8,223 bases of DNA from the NCBI GenBank assembly GCA_913776405.1, contig CAJYOV010000684.1:1-8223 (forward strand), in the 5' to 3' direction. The DNA comes from Pseudobdellovibrionaceae bacterium. GTDB taxonomy: Bacteria > Bdellovibrionota > Bdellovibrionia > Bdellovibrionales > JAMPXM01. Shown piece after piece: positions 1 to 5,948 of the stretch (positions are counted from its first letter, which is position 1; every line of letters starts with the position of its first letter). The position numbers and the translations under genes are program-made. Below the pieces are notes generated by a model. That model saw only the letters and a list, made by a program, of their open reading frames with translations, was not told where the DNA came from and did not search any database.

Positions 1-111
1 TTGCTCAGGCGACTGGACCTGAACAGGCACGCCGTGCATTTGGCCGAACTGTTGTGCTTTCTGAATAAGAGCTTGATCGTCAGAGACGACGATGAACTGC
101 GAACGTACCAT
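1..111 (-). CDS. N-terminal fragment of a gene cut by the left window edge
   Basis: Only the first 37 codons are inside the window, starting at ATG 111-109 and open through base 1. A GGTGGAGGT sequence lies about 5 bases upstream of the ATG and makes a convincing ribosome binding site, which fixes the start. The N-terminus (MVRSQFIVVSDDQALIQKAQ) has a hydrophobic beta strand followed by Asp-Asp and an amphipathic helix. That is the opening pattern of a response-regulator receiver-like or other alpha/beta domain. This is an inference from about 25 residues; the fragment is too short to assign a family. It lies on the same strand as the secreted-protein gene at 296-862, 184 bases downstream of that gene's stop, so the two could share a transcript. 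Confidence 0.6.
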   Translation of the reverse strand, partial: MVRSQFIVVSDDQALIQKAQQFGQMHGVPVQVQSPEQ

Positions 112-200
112 TTCAAGACCTCCACCAATTTGGATCATTTCATGACTCACAAAGAACCTATCGGCGTGTCGTTGTGAGAATCTGAGGAAAAAAGTTCCCC

Positions 201-231
201 ATAATGAGATTTTTCGGCTGGCACGGGCCAA
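201..231 (-). promoter_or_regulatory. weak candidate sigma70-type promoter for the left-edge gene
   Basis: Reading the minus strand, TTGGCC (231-226, 4 of 6 to the -35 consensus) and CATTAT (206-201, 4 of 6 to the -10 consensus) are separated by 19 bases, longer than ideal. Transcription would start near 195 and leave a leader of roughly 85 bases. The matches are weak and are offered only as the best candidate in the 112-295 gap. I see no convincing terminator for the 296-862 gene in that gap, so readthrough is also possible. Confidence 0.2.
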
Positions 232-295
232 CTGATTGGAAGGACTCAGCGATCCTGAATTACTTTTTTTTGAGATTGCGGTGTTTCAAGTCGAA

Positions 296-862
296 TCAAT
301 TGCCAGAAGCGGGCTGGACCTCGACCGAAACCGGCAGATTGATCCGGACCTTTGATGCTGTCTCACCGATCGGCTCGGGTTGAGTCACTTGTTTCGACCC
401 TTTTTTGATCTTTCGTGCTTTCGCAGCACGCGCCTTAACCGGTTGAGGCTTTTGCCATGCGTACTCAATTGCGAGCATCCCACGAAGTGAGAGCGCGCCT
501 TTCAGTGCAGCTAAGTCACCCGGCTCTAAAAATGGATTCGTGTCCGAAAGGTTTCGACCGATGATCGCTTTCTCGCCTGGTACATACGGGCCAGAGAGCC
601 CGCGAATCTTACCCGTCAGTTGTCTCGAGCCTTGAGAAAGCTCTAACGCTTTCCAAATTCCTAGAATCTTGAGATTAGGGCAATTCGGTGGTTCGACAAC
701 GAGTCTAAGATTCTCGCCTTCACGTTGAATGCCTACCTTCGTTGCGCCTCCGACATCCATCGCGTCACCACAGACAGATTCCGGTTTTGCCGTCACCGCG
801 AATGCCGGCACAGTCAAACCCACAATCGTAGCAAGAAGCACAGACAACGGTCGTACGGACAT
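296..862 (-). CDS. small secreted protein of unknown function
   Basis: I place the start at ATG 862, giving 188 residues. The frame extends upstream to a TTG at 916, but only the 862 start puts a proper signal peptide first: MSVR, then a hydrophobic stretch at residues 5-22 ending AFA, with VTA as an alternative cleavage site at 25. A GTG directly before it (865) is spaced better from the AGGAG sequence (8 bases) and may be the true first codon; the protein is otherwise the same. The mature protein has two cysteines (31 and 61) that could form a disulfide in the periplasm. A Lys/Arg/Ala-rich low-complexity segment (about 141-158) resembles a linker or a surface for binding acidic partners. 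No catalytic motif or known domain was recognised. The gene is divergent from the lipoprotein gene at 964, with about 100 bases between, so both may serve the envelope; that link is inference only. Confidence 0.75.
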   Translation of the reverse strand: MSVRPLSVLLATIVGLTVPAFAVTAKPESVCGDAMDVGGATKVGIQREGENLRLVVEPPNCPNLKILGIWKALELSQGSRQLTGKIRGLSGPYVPGEKAIIGRNLSDTNPFLEPGDLAALKGALSLRGMLAIEYAWQKPQPVKARAAKARKIKKGSKQVTQPEPIGETASKVRINLPVSVEVQPASGN

Positions 863-963
863 CACAGGCAGCTCTCCTCTGTTCGAAAGCGTCTGCGCGC
901 TGCGCGTTTTCGTCAACCGAATTCACCTTGCCCTCGTGGCACTCGCTTTCTAGGCTAGAGAGC

Positions 964-2337
964 ATGACTGCTTCAAGACGCTCATCGAAGACTTCGTCAC
1001 TTTCAACACTGCGGCTAGCCACGACGCTTTCTGTTTGCTCACTCGCTCTTGTCGTGACGTCTTCATGCGGGCTCTTCGGGTCCAAGAAAAAAGAAGCAGC
1101 GAAACCGAAGACACCGTCTGCACCGCTCTTCAACGCACGCGATATTGAATTCTACGATCTGTCTCCAGAAACGATTCGGGTGACCGCATTGCCAAACCAA
1201 TTCGATTCACTCGTGATTGGCGATCTCGCTCGACTTCAGAGCAACTTCACCGGAAATCCAACGACGCTCCCGAAAGTTGTACCGGCGAAACCCTACGGCG
1301 AAATCGGTGAGCCGATGGGCGCTTTAGGTGCACAAGCGTATGACCTGTTTCGCCCGCACTTAGGCATTCACGCAAAGTACAGCACGCACTTCTGCCAAGA
1401 CATGGGCTTTTTCAGAAAGCTTTCAATCCAAGAGCGTGACTTGCGGCTCCCGCAAGGTGAGACGTTCATGATGGACTGGCCCACTCGTGGTCATGACGAT
1501 GGCCACACATTCATTGCAGCTGAAAAACTAAAGACCGGCGAACGCCAATGGCGGATCGTCCATTACGCAAAAAAGATTTTTCAAGACGCTTACATCTTTC
1601 GCTTCAACCCGGTCACTGAAACCTTCCGTCAGATTGTTGTGTTACGAGATCAATCGTTCTGGCTCGCAGATATCCCGATGTTCTTTAAAGATGAAAAGTG
1701 GAACCGCGACGAAAAAAAACCCGTGCGTGTGAAAGCCAATTTTAAGTGGATGAAGTCTGAATTCGATGTCGCCCTTCAAGGCGCTCGAGTGCTTGGCGAC
1801 TGGCGCTGGCTGAACAAAGAAGAAACGAAATTGAATTGGATGCGCGCAAACCTGGTCGGTCGCTGGGGCACGTTCACCTTCCGCCCGCAAAAGCCGGCGT
1901 TTGTTCCGCGTGAGATCGCCATCATCGATTCCGACGGGCAAAGACAAGCTGGCGTTTACGATTTCGATAGTGCGACTTACATTCGTTACGATTCGAACGC
2001 AGCTCTTCGCGCTTTGAATCCACCGCGGCCCGCGCCAGAACGATTGACGTATAACGATTGGGGCACGGCCCTTGATCTCATTAGCGCGATCACGGTCGAT
2101 GAAAACATCTCGAAGACCGTCGAACCGAAGGTCATCGTTGCGATGACCGAGGCGCCAGAGAGACCTTGCGTACCACAAGGCCGAATGGAATTGCCGCTTG
2201 AGTTCTATTCGATGACGCCTGCGTTTCGAAAGGCGTTCAACTTACCGGAGCCGACACCCGTTCCTGTTCCAGTGGTCGAACCGACGCCGGTCGACACATC
2301 GGATGCGCCGGTCATTCGCGACCCGCTTGAAGAATAA
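964..2337 (+). CDS. large predicted lipoprotein, unknown family
   Basis: The 457-residue protein begins at ATG 964. A TTG 12 codons upstream (928) is less likely because the 964 start gives a clean lipoprotein signal: basic N-terminus, hydrophobic segment at about 18-31, then VTSSC with Cys35 as the lipidated residue. The ribosome site (AGAG) is weak. After Cys35 comes a Lys/Ala/Pro-rich tether (residues 36-53), then a large globular region rich in aromatic residues (DWRWLN at about 279, RWGTF at about 300) and short charged turns. The last 30 residues are Pro/Val-rich (PEPTPVPVPVVEPTPV at 428-443), an extended tail. No enzymatic motif is recognised. A lipid-anchored periplasmic or outer-membrane-facing protein is the likely location; the function is unknown. 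The gene ends 6 bases before the hairpin of a strong terminator. Only a few cysteines (25, 35, 144, 402) are present. Confidence 0.8.
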   Translation: MTASRRSSKTSSLSTLRLATTLSVCSLALVVTSSCGLFGSKKKEAAKPKTPSAPLFNARDIEFYDLSPETIRVTALPNQFDSLVIGDLARLQSNFTGNPTTLPKVVPAKPYGEIGEPMGALGAQAYDLFRPHLGIHAKYSTHFCQDMGFFRKLSIQERDLRLPQGETFMMDWPTRGHDDGHTFIAAEKLKTGERQWRIVHYAKKIFQDAYIFRFNPVTETFRQIVVLRDQSFWLADIPMFFKDEKWNRDEKKPVRVKANFKWMKSEFDVALQGARVLGDWRWLNKEETKLNWMRANLVGRWGTFTFRPQKPAFVPREIAIIDSDGQRQAGVYDFDSATYIRYDSNAALRALNPPRPAPERLTYNDWGTALDLISAITVDENISKTVEPKVIVAMTEAPERPCVPQGRMELPLEFYSMTPAFRKAFNLPEPTPVPVPVVEPTPVDTSDAPVIRDPLEE

Positions 2338-2367
2338 AAAAAGGGAAGTTCGCACTTCCCTTTTTTT
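2336..2367. terminator. bidirectional intrinsic terminator between convergent genes
   Basis: A perfect 7-bp stem, GGGAAGT (2343-2349) and ACTTCCC (2354-2360), encloses the loop TCGC. It is flanked by seven A's on the left and seven T's on the right, which extend the stem and supply a U tract on either strand. It lies directly after the lipoprotein stop and faces the stop of the minus-strand gene at 2431, so it fits termination from both sides. Confidence 0.9.
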
Positions 2368-2391
2368 GAATCGGCTCGATTCAATTTGAAT
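2366..2391. repeat. compact inverted-repeat cluster (TTGAAT/ATTCAA)
   Basis: Immediately after the terminator, TTGAATCG (2366-2373) and CGATTCAA (2377-2384) form a perfect 8-bp inverted repeat with a 3-base loop. ATTCAA (2379-2384) then forms a second palindrome with TTGAAT (2386-2391) around one T. The arms therefore overlap and only one hairpin can form at a time. There is no proper U tract after either, so it is not a second terminator of the usual kind. Confidence 0.5.
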
Positions 2392-2430
2392 TTCGCTTCC
2401 TTCGCCCGACTCTTTGCGGGCTCTAAAGAC

Positions 2431-2889
2431 TTAGCGACGACCCGATTTAATTTTAACCTGCATCTTTGAGATGAGGTTCACGGCCATTTTCTCGTGGACT
2501 TTGCACATTTTCAATTCGTCGCGGCGGTAAGAGCGCTGCGATGGTGTCAGTGTCCCCGTCTCAAGTTCCATCTCGTAATCGAGTTTGTTTGAGCGAATGC
2601 CAACGAGTTCTTTCGTCTGCTGCTTAAAGAGCTTCGTCACTGCCGAGAGTGGAGCTACTTCCAACCATTCTTGCTTGTTCTTGTACCAGCTCACCATGCG
2701 GAGGAAGCGAGCTTTGTTTTTTGCGAGTGTGAAGCGCGGATATTGATCTTCAGAGAGTTCGAGAATGTCGTTCACTAAATCGAGATCGACGCCTTCGTCT
2801 TCGACTTCTTCTGCACCACCGAGGATTGCTGCTTTCTTAAGCTTAACGTCCTGGAGTTTCTCGATATCGCTGTTCAACGTAGTTAACAC
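2431..2889 (-). CDS. hypothetical cytoplasmic protein, acidic N-terminal half and basic C-terminus
   Basis: The start is GTG 2889-2887, chosen because GAGAGGGG lies about 6 bases upstream; the protein is 152 residues. It has no signal peptide or membrane segment and should be cytoplasmic. Residues 1-20 are predicted helical. Residues 26-47 are strongly acidic (E/D run plus DLDLVNDILEL), and residues 56-152 are rich in Lys, Arg, Glu and aromatic residues (SWYKNKQEWLEV at 67-78). The C-terminus is basic (KIKSGRR). This charge split suits a protein that binds nucleic acid or a partner protein, but no known domain is recognised. It is convergent with the lipoprotein gene and shares the terminator at 2336-2367. 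Upstream is a gene-free stretch of about 400 bases, so it is probably transcribed alone. A real gene is likely given the good ribosome site and protein-like composition. Confidence 0.75.
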   Translation of the reverse strand: MLTTLNSDIEKLQDVKLKKAAILGGAEEVEDEGVDLDLVNDILELSEDQYPRFTLAKNKARFLRMVSWYKNKQEWLEVAPLSAVTKLFKQQTKELVGIRSNKLDYEMELETGTLTPSQRSYRRDELKMCKVHEKMAVNLISKMQVKIKSGRR

Positions 2890-3293
2890 TGAATTCCCCT
2901 CTCGAAGCCTGCGTGCCTTTTCGCTGCGTGCTTGAGCTTTAAGAGCTCATCTCCCGCAATCGCAACCTGCCGCCTACCCGTTCTTGAAGTTGTCTAAGCC
3001 GGTCGGTTCTAGCACATTTCATTTCAGTTTTAGAAAAAATCCGCCGCGAAAGTGCAATCGGAGTTGAGCTTTCCCAGAACTGGCTTCTAAAACGTGTCAT
3101 GTGCCTTTAAATCCCTATCATGAGGCCATCTTTAAGTGTTCGAAAACACGCCTGAATTAGGGTCAAAGCGAACTGACCAGAGGCTTTTGGAGCTGAATCT
3201 GAAAGAAGCACGCGAAGTATGAGACTTTTTCTCGTGCTCCGCTTACTTTTTAAGCATTCTGTGCACGGTTTTTCATTGCGCCACGGAGCCGAG
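2890..3293. other. gene-free interval of about 400 bp with small inverted repeats
   Basis: No convincing coding region was found on either strand. The interval should contain the promoter of the 2431-2889 gene; the best pair on the minus strand (TTGCAC, 17 bases, TCTAAA) is weak. Short perfect inverted repeats are present: GAGCT/AGCTC (2934-2948), GTGTT/AACAC around CGAA (3136-3149), GCTTA/TAAGC (3241-3255), and GCTCCG (3236-3241) with CGGAGC (3284-3289) enclosing the previous one. The last two lie just downstream of the hemB stop and could fold in its 3' end, but without a U tract. No small RNA or riboswitch family was recognised. Confidence 0.5.
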
Positions 3294-4298
3294 TTACTTC
3301 AGAGCACGAGCCATCTCTAAAGCAAAATAGGTAAGTATCACGTCCGCACCGGCGCGTTTGATGGAGGTGAGCGACTCTGTCATCGCTCTCGCGGCATCGA
3401 TCCAGCCTTTTTCAGCAGCAGCGTGGATCATCGCGTATTCGCCGCTCACCTGAAATGCCGCAACGGGCACGGTGACTTTCGAGCGAATTGTCGAGATCAC
3501 GTCAAGGTAGGCACCCGCGGGCTTTACCATCACCATGTCGGCACCCTCTTGAATATCGAGAAGGGCTTCGCGAATCGCTTCACGCTTATTCGCTGGATCC
3601 ATCTGGTAGGTTTTTTTGTCGCCCGAGCGTGGTGCGGAATCGAGCGCTTCGCGAAAAGGCCCGTAGAAAACCGAAGCGTACTTTGCAGCGTACGAGAGAA
3701 TGCCGACGTGCTCGTAACCGGCCTCATCGAGAGCTTTACGGATATAACCGATCCGCCCGTCCATCATGTCTGAAGGCGCAACGAAGTCGACGCCCGCTTT
3801 CGCTTGCGCAATCGACATCTCGGCCAAGATCGGAAGGCTTGCGTCGTTGATGATTTCATCACCCATGACGAGACCGTCGTGCCCGTCTGTCGAGTACGGA
3901 TCCATCGCGACGTCGCCGAAAATCGCAAGGCCCGGAACTTTCGCTTTGATCTGGCTGATCGCGTCTTGAAGAAGGCCGTTCGGGTTTGCAGATTCTTTGG
4001 CGTATTTGTCTTTTTTCGCATCGGGTACGACTGGATACAAATTGATGCCCGAGATGCCGAGGTCCGAAGCTTCTTTGCAGAGGTCGAGAAGAAGATCGAT
4101 CGAGAGTCGCGCTTGATTCTTCATAGACGAAATTGGCACGCGCTGATTCTTACCTTCCATCACGAAGGCTGGAAGAATGAAATCGCCCGGCTGCAAAACT
4201 GTCTCGCGCATCAGCGCACGGAGAGCCTCGGTGCGACGGTTGCGACGCGGGCGCTGAGTCAGACGAATTCGACCTTGTGACGTTTTTTTCGATGCCAT
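3294..4298 (-). CDS. hemB: porphobilinogen synthase (delta-aminolevulinic acid dehydratase), Asp-type metal site
   Basis: This cytoplasmic enzyme joins two 5-aminolevulinate molecules into porphobilinogen, the second common step of heme biosynthesis. Two ATGs are possible, 4307 and 4298. The upstream one sits directly against AAGG, whereas 4298 has AGGA at 8 bases, so I choose 4298 (334 residues; numbers below count from 4307). The Schiff-base lysines are visible: SYAAKYAS with Lys209 and MVKPAGAYLD with Lys262. The metal segment GDVAMDPYSTDGHDG (131-145) has Asp/Ala/Asp where zinc enzymes carry three cysteines, so this is the Mg-type, non-zinc class. Other conserved blocks are SDMMDGR (179-185), QVSGEYAM (286-293) and the C-terminal LTYFALEMARAL. 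Length matches the family. The gene is divergent from the dehydrogenase gene at 4361, with 62 bases between; no other heme gene is nearby. Confidence 0.97.
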   Translation of the reverse strand: MASKKTSQGRIRLTQRPRRNRRTEALRALMRETVLQPGDFILPAFVMEGKNQRVPISSMKNQARLSIDLLLDLCKEASDLGISGINLYPVVPDAKKDKYAKESANPNGLLQDAISQIKAKVPGLAIFGDVAMDPYSTDGHDGLVMGDEIINDASLPILAEMSIAQAKAGVDFVAPSDMMDGRIGYIRKALDEAGYEHVGILSYAAKYASVFYGPFREALDSAPRSGDKKTYQMDPANKREAIREALLDIQEGADMVMVKPAGAYLDVISTIRSKVTVPVAAFQVSGEYAMIHAAAEKGWIDAARAMTESLTSIKRAGADVILTYFALEMARALK

Positions 4299-4307
4299 TT
4301 CACTCAT

Positions 4308-4350
4308 CCTTCTCAGTAACCTTAGTTGAACTCGGTTAGCTTACTGAAGG
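4308..4350. promoter_or_regulatory. inverted repeat spanning the hemB/dehydrogenase divergent promoter region
   Basis: CAGTAA (4314-4319) is the exact complement of TTACTG (4341-4346), and the adjoining CCTT (4308-4311) pairs with AAGG (4347-4350) after a 2-base bulge. The repeat occupies most of the 62-base gap between the two divergent starts and partly overlaps both ribosome binding sites. It could be an operator for a dimeric regulator acting on both genes. It could also be coincidence, since both halves contain Shine-Dalgarno sequences, which pair by orientation. No clear -10/-35 pair was found in the gap. Confidence 0.3.
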
Positions 4351-4360
4351 AGACGAAAAA

Positions 4361-5053
4361 ATGAATCACACAATTGTCATCACGGGCGCAAATCGCGGAA
4401 TCGGGCTTGAATTGGCGAAGTTAGCGGCATCGAAGGGCCATCGTGTGATCGCGACGGCTCGTTCAGCCGAGAAGGCTGCCGTTCTGAAAGAGGCCGTTGG
4501 CTCAAAAGGTGCCGTTCTCTCTCTGGACATCGCTAAAGATGAGTCGGTCACAGGATTTGCCTCGAGTTTAAAAGAGCTCGGCGTCACCGCGGTGGACATT
4601 CTCATCAACAACGCCGGCGTTTATCTCGACGACGATGTCGCGTTTGAATCTCTCGCTAGCAAAATGATCTTGGAATCTTTTAACACGAACTCGATTGGAC
4701 CGATTCGAGTGACTCAAGCACTGCTGCCGCTTTTGAAAAAGGCCCGCGCACCGAAAGTGGCATCGGTCTCTTCACTGATGGGCTCGATGGCGGATAACAA
4801 AGCCGGCGGCGCTTACGCCTACCGGATGAGTAAAGCCGCTGTAAACATGTTTACGCGATCTCTTGCAGCCGACGAGCGCGAGATGACCGTGATTACGCTT
4901 CATCCGGGCTGGGTGAAAACAGACATGGGTGGCGATAGAGCACCGCTTGAACCAGCGAAATCAGCCGAGGGCTTGTGGACTGTGATCGAGAGCGCAACAC
5001 CTGACGACTCGGGCAAGTTCTTTAACCACGCGGGCCGCGAGTTGCCTTGGTGA
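4361..5053 (+). CDS. short-chain dehydrogenase/reductase, C-factor/sniffer-like
   Basis: This 230-residue NAD(P)-dependent oxidoreductase has the classical Rossmann fold. It shows the cofactor motif TGANRGIG (8-15), NNAG (83-86), the structural Asn110 in NTNSIG, Ser137/138, and the catalytic YRMSK (Tyr154, Lys158), followed by HPGWVKTDMGG (181-191). The SSLMGS...YAYRMSKAA block with a slightly long Ser-Tyr spacing is typical of the carbonyl-reductase/sniffer group, which includes Myxococcus CsgA (C-factor). Substrate cannot be read from sequence; a carbonyl reductase acting on aldehydes or ketones is the default family inference. The start ATG 4361 has AAGGAG 8 bases upstream, a strong site. 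Two stop codons (TGA TAA) lie in tandem, and a terminator follows within 10 bases. It is probably monocistronic and divergent from hemB. Confidence 0.93.
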   Translation: MNHTIVITGANRGIGLELAKLAASKGHRVIATARSAEKAAVLKEAVGSKGAVLSLDIAKDESVTGFASSLKELGVTAVDILINNAGVYLDDDVAFESLASKMILESFNTNSIGPIRVTQALLPLLKKARAPKVASVSSLMGSMADNKAGGAYAYRMSKAAVNMFTRSLAADEREMTVITLHPGWVKTDMGGDRAPLEPAKSAEGLWTVIESATPDDSGKFFNHAGRELPW

Positions 5054-5059
5054 TAAAAG

Positions 5060-5084
5060 AAAGGGCGCTCTCGGGCGCCCTTTT
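5060..5084. terminator. intrinsic terminator between the dehydrogenase gene and gpmA
   Basis: GGGCGC (5063-5068) pairs with GCGCCC (5075-5080) around the loop TCTCGG. AAA before and TTTT after extend the stem and give a short U tract on the plus strand. On the minus strand the hairpin is followed by a T-rich run (TTTCTTTTATC), so it can also end gpmA transcripts. The whole convergent gap is only 33 bases. Confidence 0.85.
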
Positions 5085-5086
5085 GT

Positions 5087-5833
5087 TTACTTCGCTTTGC
5101 CTTGATTTGCGACCGCGTTCATCTTCGCCGCGATTTCGGCTTGATCGCCTAGGTAGTAACGACGAATTGGCTTCAAATCATCGGTCAGTTCGTAAACGAG
5201 TGGCACCGCAGTTGGGATGTTGAGTTCGACGATCTCTTCGTCCGGCATGTTCTCTAAAAATTTGATGAGCGCCCGGATCGAATTTCCGTGGGCCGCGATC
5301 AAAACTTTTTTGCCCGCTTTCAAATCTGGAACGATGGCTTCATTCCAGTAAGGGACGAAACGCTCAACCGTGTTCTTCAGGGCTTCGGTCTGCGGAAGGT
5401 CTTTCGGGTTGACGTCTTTGTAGCGAGGGTCAAAGCGAGGGTGGCGTTCGTCGCTGAGCTCAAGCGCCGGAGGCGGAATATCGTAGCTGCGGCGCCAGAT
5501 TTTCACCTGATCGTCGCCGTGCTTCGCTGCGGTTTCTGCCTTGTTTAAACCTTGAAGCGCACCGTAGTGACGCTCATTCAAACGCCACGATTTTTTCACC
5601 GGTATCCAGGTCTGATTGAGTGTATCGAGCGTGATCCAAAGCGTACGAAGCGCGCGCTTCAAAACAGACGCGTGAGCGACGTCAAACGAGTAACCTTCTT
5701 TTTTCAGAGTTTCGCCGGCGGCCTTAGCTTCTTCGAGACCTTTTTCAGAAAGATCGACATCGGTCCAACCCGTGAACCGATTCTCTTTATTCCAAGTGCT
5801 CTCACCGTGACGAAGTAGGACGAGTTTGATCAT
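5087..5833 (-). CDS. gpmA: 2,3-bisphosphoglycerate-dependent phosphoglycerate mutase
   Basis: This cytoplasmic glycolytic enzyme interconverts 3- and 2-phosphoglycerate through a phosphohistidine. The start at ATG 5833 (248 residues) matches the usual family length and puts [12 protein letters not shown] first; an in-frame GTG 20 codons upstream would add an unrelated leader. AGAGGG lies close upstream. Key residues are visible: Arg8-His9-Gly10, with His9 the phosphorylated residue; NRFTGW (18-23); LKRALRT with Arg60; the acid/base Glu87 in [23 protein letters not shown] (114-122); and the second histidine, His182, in [10 protein letters not shown]. All residues expected of an active enzyme are present. 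It is convergent with the dehydrogenase gene and divergent from the scramblase-like gene, with no glycolytic neighbour, so it is probably transcribed alone from the promoter at about 5870. Confidence 0.97.
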   Translation of the reverse strand: MIKLVLLRHGESTWNKENRFTGWTDVDLSEKGLEEAKAAGETLKKEGYSFDVAHASVLKRALRTLWITLDTLNQTWIPVKKSWRLNERHYGALQGLNKAETAAKHGDDQVKIWRRSYDIPPPALELSDERHPRFDPRYKDVNPKDLPQTEALKNTVERFVPYWNEAIVPDLKAGKKVLIAAHGNSIRALIKFLENMPDEEIVELNIPTAVPLVYELTDDLKPIRRYYLGDQAEIAAKMNAVANQGKAK

Positions 5834-5869
5834 AGACCCTCTGCTCAAAGCATGACTGTTACAGGCCCC

Positions 5870-5875
5870 ATTATC
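5870..5875 (-). promoter_or_regulatory. candidate -10 box for gpmA
   Basis: On the minus strand GATAAT (5875-5870) matches the -10 consensus at 5 of 6 positions and lies about 37 bases before the gpmA ATG, a reasonable leader length. The matching -35 is poor: TTCATT at 19 bases is the best candidate. This is the strongest -10-like sequence in the gpmA upstream gap. Confidence 0.4.
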
Positions 5876-5907
5876 AACGCGTGACGCAGGCACAAATGAA
5901 CGCGGAT

Positions 5908-5919
5908 ACCGTAAACGGT
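5908..5919. promoter_or_regulatory. perfect short palindrome in the gpmA/scramblase-like divergent gap
   Basis: ACCGT and ACGGT are exact inverted arms separated by AA. The palindrome sits about 33 bases upstream of the gpmA -10 candidate and 30-50 bases upstream of the plus-strand gene, where an operator for a regulator of either gene could lie. At five bases per arm, chance occurrence cannot be excluded. Confidence 0.3.
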
Positions 5920-5948
5920 CCAGTTAGCCACAAAACAATTGATGTGAT

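Noticed and set aside
242..271. Run of eight T's after a small TCAG/CTGA hairpin, resembling a plus-strand terminator
   Set aside because: The stem is only 4 bp, a few bases separate it from the T run, and no plus-strand gene ends here.
888..916. TTGACG (916-911, minus strand) as a -35 box for the secreted-protein gene
   Set aside because: It matches 5 of 6, but no -10-like sequence lies 16-18 bases downstream (GACGCT only).
928..956. TTGCCC and TAGGCT as a promoter for the lipoprotein gene
   Set aside because: Spacing is 17 bases, but the -10 match is 3 of 6 and it would give a nearly leaderless transcript despite the weak upstream ribosome site; too weak to list.
3219..3320. Plus-strand 33-codon frame (MRLFLVLRLLFKHSVHGF) overlapping the hemB end
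   Set aside because: It looks like a hydrophobic small protein, but it has no ribosome site and partly overlaps hemB on the opposite strand; not supportable without expression data.
3488..3850. Long frames opposite hemB, and similar ones opposite gpmA, the lipoprotein, the scramblase-like gene and the GNAT gene
   Set aside because: They are antisense shadows of well-supported genes: Arg/His/Cys-rich translations, no family resemblance and no ribosome sites.
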